Source: Acidipropionibacterium thoenii DSM 20276
GTDB taxonomy: Bacteria; Actinomycetota; Actinomycetes; Propionibacteriales; Propionibacteriaceae
Assembly: GCF_000423445.1 (NCBI RefSeq)
Contig: NZ_AUHZ01000005.1
Span: 62,001-126,000 of the forward strand
Reading direction: 5' to 3'
DNA: 64,000 nucleotides
Shown here: positions 55,380 to 63,273 of the stretch, piece after piece
How positions within the stretch are numbered: the first letter of the stretch is position 1
How the letters are laid out: each line of letters opens with the position of its first letter
The notes under the pieces: generated by a model
Told to the model about the DNA's origin: nothing
The model's input: only the letters and a program-made list of their open reading frames with translations
Databases searched by the model: none
Translations under genes and position numbers: made by a program

Positions 55380-56153
55380 ATGAGAACCGTGCTTGCCACC
55401 GACCTTGACGGAACAGTGGTCTTCGAGGACGGGGTCCACCCCGCCGACCGGGAGGCGCTGGCGACCTGGAAGAGGTCCGGGAACATCCTGGTGCTGGACA
55501 CCGGCAAGTCCGTCGATGCCGTGCGGCTCGTCTGGCACGACGCCGGGATGCCCACCCCCGACTTCGTCATCGCCTTCACCGGATCTGTCATCACTGACGG
55601 TGATCTCAGGCCGCTCGCGGTGACCGCGCACCAGCAGGGCCTGCTCGACGACATCGCCGCTCTGGTGGAGGGCGAGCAGTTGGTGCTCTACGCCTCCGAT
55701 ATCGAGCATGACTACGTCGTCTTCTCCCGGGTGGCCCAGACCTCCTCGATCGTGCCGCGGGCCTACCCCGGCGACCTCGACAGACTCCGACACACCGAGC
55801 TGTTCGGCATTCCGCTGTTCATTCCCGACCCGTCGGTGATGAGCCGGGTCGAACCTGCTCTACGAGAACTGTGCGACGGGCGGGCCGAGGTGCACCGCAA
55901 CCAGAACTTCCTCGATGTCGTGCCCCCGGGAGTCTCCAAGGGGGCCGGCCTGCGACGTGTTCTCGACGAGTTCGCTCCCGGACACGGCGACGTATACTCC
56001 ATCGGCGACTCATGGAACGACCTGTCCATGCACGAGGTCGCCGACCACCCCATCACGTTGACCGACTCGCCGGCGCAGGTGCGGGCGCAGTGCGAGGGCA
56101 GCGTCGACTGCGCCGCCCAACTCATCGACCGGATTCTCAAGGAGCAGCAATGA
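55380..56153 (+). CDS. HAD-superfamily hydrolase, Cof-like (IIB subclass)
   Basis: A 257-residue phosphatase. Motif I is LATDLDGTVV (nucleophile Asp), motif II is the FTGS segment, and motifs III/IV are KGAGL and SIGDSWNDLSMHE. Type IIB HADs hydrolyse sugar phosphates, so it may relieve sugar-phosphate stress or complete the pathway served by the mannose-type PTS. ATG 55380 is near a weak ribosome-binding site. Confidence 0.9.
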   Translation: MRTVLATDLDGTVVFEDGVHPADREALATWKRSGNILVLDTGKSVDAVRLVWHDAGMPTPDFVIAFTGSVITDGDLRPLAVTAHQQGLLDDIAALVEGEQLVLYASDIEHDYVVFSRVAQTSSIVPRAYPGDLDRLRHTELFGIPLFIPDPSVMSRVEPALRELCDGRAEVHRNQNFLDVVPPGVSKGAGLRRVLDEFAPGHGDVYSIGDSWNDLSMHEVADHPITLTDSPAQVRAQCEGSVDCAAQLIDRILKEQQ

Positions 56154-56596
56154 TGGCCATCATGGGCGACAAGGAGGACCGCCTCAGCAAGGAGGAGCGG
56201 CGCGCGGCCGCGGCCGAGTGGGTGCGCGGCGAGTACGGCCCCGGCGGATACACCTACGGGGTGAGCAAGCTGGTCACCGGACTGATGGTGCTCAGCGGGG
56301 TCCTCTACCTGCTCAGCCCGTGGGCCATGGCAGTGTGCCTGGCCGTCGCCATCATGGCGATCCTGGGACGCCGGATGCTGGAGCGTCAGGCGACCGGTGA
56401 TTTCTCGGACCTGGCCGAGGCGAAGAAGCAGTACAACCGGAGCCGCAACGGCGAGTACCTGGACTTCATCGTGGCCCGTTGCACGCAGATGCTGCGCGAC
56501 AACAAGGCGCTGCGTCCCGAGAGCAAGAAGGCGGTCTCCGACTATCTCGACTGGGCGGAGCGGCGACAGGCAGGCAACGCCCGGAAGGGTCGCTGA
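56150..56596 (+). CDS. Small membrane protein of unknown function
   Basis: A 148-residue protein with a charged N-terminus (DKEDRLSKEERRAAAAEW), two close hydrophobic segments at about 39-74 and a soluble charged C-terminal half (TQMLRDNKALRPESKKAVSDYLDWAERR). It overlaps the HAD stop (AATGATG), so it is coupled and likely belongs with this unit. Start codons at 56150 and 56153 are both in frame after AAGGAG. No family recognised. Confidence 0.7.
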   Translation: MMAIMGDKEDRLSKEERRAAAAEWVRGEYGPGGYTYGVSKLVTGLMVLSGVLYLLSPWAMAVCLAVAIMAILGRRMLERQATGDFSDLAEAKKQYNRSRNGEYLDFIVARCTQMLRDNKALRPESKKAVSDYLDWAERRQAGNARKGR

Positions 56597-56599
56597 CCG

Positions 56600-57646
56600 G
56601 TGGCCCCTCGCGGCACCCGTCGTCCCACGATTCGCGACGTCGCGCAGCTGGCCGGTGTGTCGATCAAGACGGTCTCGCGGGTGATCAACCAATCTCCCGA
56701 GGTGGCTCCCAAGTCCCGCACCCGGGTCGAGTGGGCGATCCACGAACTCGACTTCACCCCCAATGTCGCCGCGGCCGGTCTCCGGCGGAGCGACCGGTTG
56801 ACGCGTAGCATCGCGGTGGTGGCCCAGGACCTGGGCAACACCTTCTCCTCCCAGCTGCTGAGGTCGATGGAGCGCTCGGACTTCCTCAAGGACGTCGCGC
56901 TGCTGGCGGCCAGCCTCGACGAGGAGCCCGAGCGGGAGCGTCGGGTGGTCAAGGACCTGGTGGCCCATCAGGTGGACGGCCTGGTCCTGGTGCCGACCCT
57001 GGCCGACCAGTCCTATCTGCAGAGGGTGGTGGATTCCGGACTGGCGGTGGTCTGTGTGGACCGCCGGCCCCGAGGTCTGGCGGTCGATTCCGTCACCACC
57101 GACAACTGGCTCGGCGCGCACATCGCGACCGAGCACCTCATCTCCTCGGGGCACCGGCGGATCGCCTTTCTCGGTGATCTCACATCCATCGAACCGTCCC
57201 AGGATCGGTTGGCCGGATACCTCGACGCGATGCGCGAGGCCGATTGCCCGGTCGACCGTGGGCTGGTCTGCACCGGGGTGCGTACGCCGAGCGACGGCCG
57301 CCAGGCCCTCCAGGCTCTCATCGACTCCCGGAAGTCCTTCACCGCCGTCCTGGTCTGTCGCAACGACCTCACCATCGGCGCCCTGGAGGCCCTTCAGCGC
57401 AACGGACTTCAGCACACCGTGGCCCTCGTCGGTTTCGACGACATGCCGATGGCCCCATTGGTCGACCCGCCGTTGACCGTGGTGCGCCAGGAGATCGACC
57501 AGCTCGCCAGGGCGACCGTGACCTGCCTGGCGGAGCGGATGCGCGGCTGCTCCCTGCCCGCCCGCGACATCGTCGTCCGGCCCACTCTGCTGCGCCGCGG
57601 ATCCGGGGAGATCCCGGCCTCCCGTTTCGGCACCCTGCGGGCCTGA
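56600..57646 (+). CDS. LacI-family transcriptional regulator
   Basis: A 348-residue LacI/GalR repressor. The helix-turn-helix and hinge are TIRDVAQLAGVSIKTVSRVIN at about 10-30; the periplasmic-binding-like effector domain has VDGLVLVPTLAD and TAVLVCRNDLTIGALEAL, with VALVGFDDMPMAPLVDPPLT near the end. It is the last gene of the PTS string and probably acts on the dyad TGGCAACGTTGTCA upstream of the PTS IIA gene. The effector is likely a sugar or sugar phosphate of that pathway. Confidence 0.9.
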   Translation: MAPRGTRRPTIRDVAQLAGVSIKTVSRVINQSPEVAPKSRTRVEWAIHELDFTPNVAAAGLRRSDRLTRSIAVVAQDLGNTFSSQLLRSMERSDFLKDVALLAASLDEEPERERRVVKDLVAHQVDGLVLVPTLADQSYLQRVVDSGLAVVCVDRRPRGLAVDSVTTDNWLGAHIATEHLISSGHRRIAFLGDLTSIEPSQDRLAGYLDAMREADCPVDRGLVCTGVRTPSDGRQALQALIDSRKSFTAVLVCRNDLTIGALEALQRNGLQHTVALVGFDDMPMAPLVDPPLTVVRQEIDQLARATVTCLAERMRGCSLPARDIVVRPTLLRRGSGEIPASRFGTLRA

Positions 57647-57872
57647 GGGTCCGGTCTCTCCCTGCTGTCCGTCCGCCGGGATCGACGCCCGCAGGCTTCC
57701 GCTGAGGCGTCTCGATCCGGCAGCGCGACTCCCCACTGGACAACCCCCCGCCCTGCAGGCGTAGCCTCGTCATCGGTCCTACCTACGGATACGTAACCAA
57801 CAAGTAACGACTCGGTTGCGGCCGATCGCACCGATCTCACGGTGCCCCGGCCATTCTCAGGAGGAGGGTTTC

Positions 57873-60800
57873 TTGAGACTTCAAGTGCAGCCAGCGGCCT
57901 CGCCGCTCCACGGATACCTGGACATCCCCGTCTCGAAGTACCACGTCCACCGCGCTCTCATCCTCGCCGCGCTCGCCGACGGGCGGAGCCGGATCAGGGG
58001 CGTCTCCACCACCCGTCAGGTCGGCTGGACGATCGACGCGCTGCGGGCGCTCGGCGTCGGCATCGAGCAGCGCGGCGACGCGTACATCGTCGACGGCTGC
58101 GCCGGGCGGCCCCGGCTCACCGACTACCAGCACGCCGGCACCGACGCCCCCCACGGACTGATCGACGTCGGCTCCTCGGGCACCTCCCTCTACTTCCTCG
58201 TCGGACTGGTCAGCCTGGCCGACCGCCCGGTCACCGTCACCGGCATGAAGTACCTGCGCAACCGCCCCATCGAGGCCCTGCTGCGGGCGCTGCTCCAGAT
58301 GGGCGTGAGCCTCCAGACGCTGCACGAGGACTGGCGGCTGCCGGTGAGGGTCGAGCCCCACCGGCCCTCCGGCGGCCACGTCGAGATGCCCGGGACGCTC
58401 TCCCAGTGGCTCTCGGGGGTGCTGCTGCTGGCCCCCTTCGCCACCTCGGACACCACCGTCCACATCACCGGCGGGCCCCTCAAGGAGCGCACCTATGTGG
58501 AGCTCACCATCACGATGATGGCTCGCTGGGGGCTGCGGGTCGACCACGACGACGACTGGCTGACCTTCCACATCCCGGCCGACCAGAGCGCCCACCCCGC
58601 CCAGTACACGGTGCCCTCCGACATCGGCGCCTCGGCCTTCGGGGTCGCCGCCGCCGCGATCCACCCCTCCGACGTGCTGTTCCACGGTCAACGGGTGGTC
58701 CGCGGCTGCGAGACCGACCACCCCGAGGGGCACTTCCTCGACATCGCCCGGCAGATGGGGGTCGATCTCTTCCGGGACCCCGACACCGGCCTGGCTCGGG
58801 TGGTCAGCGACGGCTCCCCGCTGCGGCCCATCGAACTGGACTGCGGCACCGTCCCCGATCTTCTCCCGGTGCTCTCGGCGATGGCCTGCTTCGCCGAGGG
58901 CACCAGCCGGCTGTACAACGTGAGCCATATCCGGCTCAAGGAGACCGACCGGGTGGCAGCGATGCTGCAACTCAACAAGCTCGGCGCCCACCTGAGCCAA
59001 GGTGAGGACGAGTTGCGCATCACCGGCATCAGACAGCGCCCCGGTCCCGGCGCGGAGCACCTGCACGGCGCCGAGCTGTCCTCCTTCAACGACCACCGGG
59101 TGCTGATGTCGCTGGCGGTGGCCGCCACACGCGCCACCAGCCCCAGCACCCTCACCTATCCACGCGCCTACCGGATCTCGTATCCGACCTTTCTCGAGGA
59201 GATGCACCGCATCGGTATGAACATGTCCGTTGTTTCATCACAGAGCACCATCGGCGGCCCCGCTGGAGCCGCCGGCAGCACAGACAGCCCCCACACCCAC
59301 TCCGGCGCCGCACCGGCCCGGTCCAGGCGGGACTCCCGGCGGGACATCCCCGAGGGCCTCACACTGGCCAGCGAGGTGCTCACCGATCGGGTCCGTCGGC
59401 TCTCCATCGACCAGCCCGACGCCCCGGCCGTCATCGAGGTCGGCGACCCGACGCCGGTCACCATCAGCTGGTCCCAGCTCCAGGCCGAGGCCGACCAGGT
59501 CTCGATGGCCCTGCTCGACATGGGCGTGGTCAAGGGCGATGCCGTCGCCATCCAGGTCCCCAACTGGGTCGAGTTCGAGACGATCGCCGTCGGCGTCCTG
59601 CAGATCGGCGCCCTCATCACCCCGATCATGCCGGTCTTCGGTGCCCACGAGATCGCCAAGATCATCGGCATGTCGAGGGCCCGGGTCGCCTTCGTCACCG
59701 ACGAGTTCCGGCACCGTCACGGCCCGGCCGACCTGCTGGAGGCCGCCGAGGGGACCGACTTCCAGCTCGAGCACGTCGTCGTCGTCAACGCCGCCGACCG
59801 CCGCGGCCATCTGGCCCCGGCCGGATCCCGTCCGACAGCCCTGCCGGCGAGCCTGGTCTCCGATCCCCGCTCCCGGCAGTGGACCTGGAGCAGCTATCGC
59901 GAGGCGATCAGCGGACAGCAGCCGGACGCCGACCTGCTCGCCGCGTTGGCCCCCCATCCCCACGACCTCGCCGAGCTGCTGTTCACCTCCGGCACCACCG
60001 GTGATCCCAAGGGGGTCCAGCACGACCACCTCGGACCCGCCCTGGCCACCGCCCTGGAGATCGAGCACCTGGGTCTGGGCCCCGACGACCGGATCTACGT
60101 CCCCACCCCGATCGCCCACCAGACCGGCCTGCTCTACGGCGTCATGCTCGCCTGGCAGCTGGGGGTGGCCGCCGTCATCCAGCCCGTCTGGAATGTCGAC
60201 ATCGCCCTGGATCGGGCCTTCCCGAAGGCTCACGCCAGCTTCGTCCAGGCCGCCACGCCCTTCCTCGACGACCTCGTCGACGCGGTCCGCAACGGCGCCC
60301 CGGCCCCCGAGTCGCTGCGCATCTTCGTGGCCACCGGCGCCGCGGTGCCGCGGGCCCTGGCGCGTGGGGCGGCCGGCGTCCTGAACTGCTCGGTGCTGGG
60401 AGCCTTCGGCTCCACCGAGAGCTCACTGGCGGCGCTGGCCGCACCGACCGATGACCCGGCGCTGGCCCAGGGGGCCGATGGGAGAGCACTGCCCGGGATC
60501 CGGCTGAGGGTCACCGACGAGGACGGTGTGGTGCTGCCCACCGATCAGGAGGGCAACTTCGAGATCGACTCGCCGACCCTGTTCGTCGGCTACCTCGACC
60601 GTCCCGATCTCACGGAGCAGGCCTTCAGCCCGGACGGCTGGTTCCGCACCGGTGACCTCGCCCGCATCGACGAGAACGGCTACCTGCACATCACCGGGCG
60701 GGTCAAGGACATCATCAATCGCGGTGGTGAGAAGATTCCCGTCGTCGAGGTGGAGAACCTGCTCTACCAGCACCCCGGGCTGGCCGATGTCGCTGTCGTC

Positions 60801-61040
60801 GCGATGCCCGACGCCCGGCTGGGCGAGCGGGCCTGTGCCTTCGTGGTCGCCGCCGACGGGGTCGAGGGGCCCACCTTCGCGCAGATGCAGAAGTACCTGC
60901 TCGATCACGGCCTGTCCAAGTACTACTGGCCGGAGCGCCTGGAGTACCTCGACGCACTGCCGCGCAACACGGTGGGCAAGATCCAGAAGAACATCCTGCG
61001 TGAGAAGGCCAGGCATCTCACGGTGGAACGGAAGCACTGA
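57873..61040 (+). CDS. EPSP-synthase-like domain fused to an acyl-CoA ligase
   Basis: A 1055-residue bifunctional protein. Residues 1-442 have the AroA fold: PVSKYHVHRALILAAL with Lys-22 and Arg-27, GSSGTSLYF, VPSDIGASAF, Asp-329 in TVPDLLP, RLKETDR (356-360) and FNDHR (405-409). Two phosphoenolpyruvate contacts of true EPSPS are replaced: the Arg-124 equivalent is Tyr-107 and the Lys-411 equivalent is Ile-435. A Ser/Pro-rich linker (443-494) leads to an ANL acyl-CoA ligase with FTSGTTGDPKG (704-714), GAFGSTES, WFRTGDLARI, GRVKDIINRGGEKI and the C-terminal lysine in GKIQKN (Lys-1036). The TTG start at 57873 follows AGGAGGAGG. EPSPS-like and ligase genes occur in known cyclohexanecarboxyl-CoA clusters of Streptomyces; here they are one gene. 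Role inferred: activation of shikimate as a CoA thioester and elimination of water. Confidence 0.9.
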   Translation: MRLQVQPAASPLHGYLDIPVSKYHVHRALILAALADGRSRIRGVSTTRQVGWTIDALRALGVGIEQRGDAYIVDGCAGRPRLTDYQHAGTDAPHGLIDVGSSGTSLYFLVGLVSLADRPVTVTGMKYLRNRPIEALLRALLQMGVSLQTLHEDWRLPVRVEPHRPSGGHVEMPGTLSQWLSGVLLLAPFATSDTTVHITGGPLKERTYVELTITMMARWGLRVDHDDDWLTFHIPADQSAHPAQYTVPSDIGASAFGVAAAAIHPSDVLFHGQRVVRGCETDHPEGHFLDIARQMGVDLFRDPDTGLARVVSDGSPLRPIELDCGTVPDLLPVLSAMACFAEGTSRLYNVSHIRLKETDRVAAMLQLNKLGAHLSQGEDELRITGIRQRPGPGAEHLHGAELSSFNDHRVLMSLAVAATRATSPSTLTYPRAYRISYPTFLEEMHRIGMNMSVVSSQSTIGGPAGAAGSTDSPHTHSGAAPARSRRDSRRDIPEGLTLASEVLTDRVRRLSIDQPDAPAVIEVGDPTPVTISWSQLQAEADQVSMALLDMGVVKGDAVAIQVPNWVEFETIAVGVLQIGALITPIMPVFGAHEIAKIIGMSRARVAFVTDEFRHRHGPADLLEAAEGTDFQLEHVVVVNAADRRGHLAPAGSRPTALPASLVSDPRSRQWTWSSYREAISGQQPDADLLAALAPHPHDLAELLFTSGTTGDPKGVQHDHLGPALATALEIEHLGLGPDDRIYVPTPIAHQTGLLYGVMLAWQLGVAAVIQPVWNVDIALDRAFPKAHASFVQAATPFLDDLVDAVRNGAPAPESLRIFVATGAAVPRALARGAAGVLNCSVLGAFGSTESSLAALAAPTDDPALAQGADGRALPGIRLRVTDEDGVVLPTDQEGNFEIDSPTLFVGYLDRPDLTEQAFSPDGWFRTGDLARIDENGYLHITGRVKDIINRGGEKIPVVEVENLLYQHPGLADVAVVAMPDARLGERACAFVVAADGVEGPTFAQMQKYLLDHGLSKYYWPERLEYLDALPRNTVGKIQKNILREKARHLTVERKH

Positions 61041-61069
61041 TGACCAGTCAGGACATGAAGGGGAACGCC

Positions 61070-62242
61070 ATGATGAGCGACACAGAGTTCACGGCCCTCA
61101 GGACCGAGATCGCCGAATGGGTCGCGGGCCCCGGCGAGGAGTGGTCCCAGCGCATCGAGAGCAGCGGCGCGGTCCCCCAGGAGTTGGTCGACGAGCTGCG
61201 CGGCCATGGCTGGATGTCCCTGGCGGCACCCGAGGAGCTGGGCGGCCGTGGCGTCGGGTTCGAGAGGTTCCTGGAGCTGATGGAGTACTTCTCCCGGCTG
61301 CACGCCTCGATCCGGATGCTGGTGCACGTCAACAATGGCATCTGGCGCGCCCTGGTCGACTACGTCGACGACCAGCAGCGCGAGCAGATCCTCATCCCCA
61401 CCGTCAAGGGGGACAAGCGGATCGCCTTCACCCTCACCGAGGCCGACTCCGGCACCGGTGCCGACATCCGCACCACTCTGCGCCGCGAGGGCGACGTCTA
61501 CTACATGAACGGCGAGAAGCACCTCATCACCTTCGGGATGACCTGCGACTACTGGCTGCTCACCGCCCGCCTGGAGGGCACCACCGGCCACGACGGCACC
61601 GTCGCGCTTCTGGTGCCGAACACCGGACTGCCCGGGGTCGAGCTCATCGACGACTCCCAGACGATGGGGATCGCCGGCACCGACCACGCGATCATGCACT
61701 TCCACGACGTCCCGGTGCCGGTCTCGGCGCGGGTCGGCCAGGAGGGCCAGGGACTGGCCGTGGCCCTGGGCGGTTTCCTGCTGCCCAGCAGGATCTCGGT
61801 GGCGATGAGCTGTGTCGGTCTGGCCGAGCGGGCCCAGCAGCTCGCGGTGGAGTACGCCCAGCAGCGGGTGACATTCGGCAAGCCGCTGGCGAAGCGCCAG
61901 GCCATCCAGTTCCTGCTGGCTCGCAACCATGCCTCGATCCTGGCTGCACGGTCCCTGGTCCTGGAGGCCGGACGGGGCTACCAGGCCGGCCGTCCGGATG
62001 CTGGCGCACTGTCCAGCGCGGCGAAGATGACCGCCGTCGATATGCTTGCCGAGGTGACCGACAACGCCCTGCAGGTCTTCGGCGGGCGCGGCTACTTCAA
62101 GCGAGAGACCATCGAGCGGGTCTACCGCGATGCCCGTGCCCAGCGGTTCGAGGAGGGCACCAATGAGATCCAGTCCCTCATCGTCGCCCGCTCCGTGCTG
62201 GACGGCACCGCCCGCTACGCCGACGACGTCCCGGTGGCCTGA
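61070..62242 (+). CDS. Acyl-CoA dehydrogenase family flavoprotein
   Basis: A 390-residue FAD enzyme of the acyl-CoA dehydrogenase fold. N-terminal helices carry AAPEELGGRGVGFERFLELMEYFSR, the middle domain FTLTEADSGTGADIRT, and the C-terminal domain QQRVTFGKPLAKRQAIQFLLA and QVFGGRGYFKRETIERVYRDAR. The catalytic glutamate is in the FEEGTNEIQ segment. ATG 61070 follows GAAGGGGA; an ATG at 61040 that overlaps the previous stop is also possible. In the proposed pathway it would oxidise or isomerise a cyclohexenyl-CoA intermediate. On sequence alone a fatty acyl-CoA role cannot be excluded. Confidence 0.88.
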   Translation: MMSDTEFTALRTEIAEWVAGPGEEWSQRIESSGAVPQELVDELRGHGWMSLAAPEELGGRGVGFERFLELMEYFSRLHASIRMLVHVNNGIWRALVDYVDDQQREQILIPTVKGDKRIAFTLTEADSGTGADIRTTLRREGDVYYMNGEKHLITFGMTCDYWLLTARLEGTTGHDGTVALLVPNTGLPGVELIDDSQTMGIAGTDHAIMHFHDVPVPVSARVGQEGQGLAVALGGFLLPSRISVAMSCVGLAERAQQLAVEYAQQRVTFGKPLAKRQAIQFLLARNHASILAARSLVLEAGRGYQAGRPDAGALSSAAKMTAVDMLAEVTDNALQVFGGRGYFKRETIERVYRDARAQRFEEGTNEIQSLIVARSVLDGTARYADDVPVA

Positions 62243-62271
62243 GGGTCTGTCGCACGGTGTCGCGGCGCCGG

Positions 62272-62351
62272 CGTCCGGCCCCGCCTCGATCCGGCCCCGC
62301 CTGGATCCGGCACCGCCTCGATCCCATACCGCGTCCATCCCACACCGGGAC
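62272..62351. repeat. Five tandem 16-bp repeats
   Basis: Units of the form GATCCGGCCCCGCCTC are repeated from 62272 to 62351, decaying towards the right (the last two units are GATCCCATACCGCGTC and CATCCCACACCGGGAC). They fill the spacer between the acyl-CoA dehydrogenase and SDR genes. Slippage is the simplest origin. Confidence 0.75.
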
Positions 62352-62373
62352 ATTCTCAACCAGAGGACTCTGA

Positions 62374-63273
62374 ATGACTGAGCAGAACACCGAGAACAAC
62401 AATGTCGTGGTGATCACCGGGGGCTCCCGCGGGATCGGCCGCGAGCTGGCGCTGCGACTGGCCGCCCACGGCGACCGTCTGGTGCTCAACTACAAGAAGA
62501 ACGCCGAGATGGCCGAGCGCACCCTCGCCGATGTCCGGGCCGCCGGCGGCGACGGGATCACCGTCCAGGCCGATATCGAGACCGTCGAGGGGATCGAGAA
62601 GCTCTTCGACACGGTGGCTGCGAGCTACCCGACGATCACCGGTTTCGTCTCCAATGCCGCCGCCAGCGCCTTCAAGCCGGTCGACGGGATCAAGGCCCTG
62701 CACTTCGAGCGCGGCTTCAACATGAACGTCCGCCCCCTGGTGCTGGGTGCCGAGCGGGCCGCGGCCATGATGCCCCACGGTGGACGGATCCTGGCGGTCA
62801 CCAGCTACGGTTCCCAGCGGGCCTTCCCGACCTACGCCCTGCTGGGCGCCGCGAAGGCCGCCGAGGAGGCCTTCGTGCGCTACATGGCCGTCGAGTACGG
62901 CCCGCGCGCCATCACCGTCAACGCGGTCAACGGCGGGCTCATCGACACCGACTCGCTGGACTTCTTCTACAACCGGGTGCCGGGGATGGCTCCGGTGCAG
63001 TCGGTGATCGACAAGATCCCGCTGCGCCGGCCCGGCAAGGCCGCCGACATGGCGGCGGCGATGGAGTTCCTGCTGTCGGCCAACGCCGGCTACATCACCG
63101 GTCAGGTGCTCAACGTGGACGGCGGGATCACCGTCGTCGCCCCGCCCTACTGGGCCGACACCAGCTCTCCGCTGCGAGACGCCGTGCTGCCGGCGGACTC
63201 GGCCGTCACGATGCCCAGCTACGGGGCCGACGGGGACTCCGGCGATGCCTCGGGAGAGGCTCCCCGGAGCTGA
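62374..63273 (+). CDS. SDR enoyl reductase, FabL/ChcA-like
   Basis: A 299-residue short-chain dehydrogenase. The NADPH loop is VVITGGSRGIGREL, the NAA motif is FVSNAAASAFKPV, and the catalytic pair is Tyr-154 and Lys-161 separated by six residues (Y-x6-K), the enoyl-reductase spacing of FabL-type enzymes instead of the Y-x3-K of ketoreductases. AITVNAVNGGLIDTDSLDFF follows. ChcA, the 1-cyclohexenylcarbonyl-CoA reductase of Streptomyces, is an SDR of comparable size. The last ~35 residues are low in complexity. The stop overlaps the next start (TGATG). Confidence 0.87.
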   Translation: MTEQNTENNNVVVITGGSRGIGRELALRLAAHGDRLVLNYKKNAEMAERTLADVRAAGGDGITVQADIETVEGIEKLFDTVAASYPTITGFVSNAAASAFKPVDGIKALHFERGFNMNVRPLVLGAERAAAMMPHGGRILAVTSYGSQRAFPTYALLGAAKAAEEAFVRYMAVEYGPRAITVNAVNGGLIDTDSLDFFYNRVPGMAPVQSVIDKIPLRRPGKAADMAAAMEFLLSANAGYITGQVLNVDGGITVVAPPYWADTSSPLRDAVLPADSAVTMPSYGADGDSGDASGEAPRS

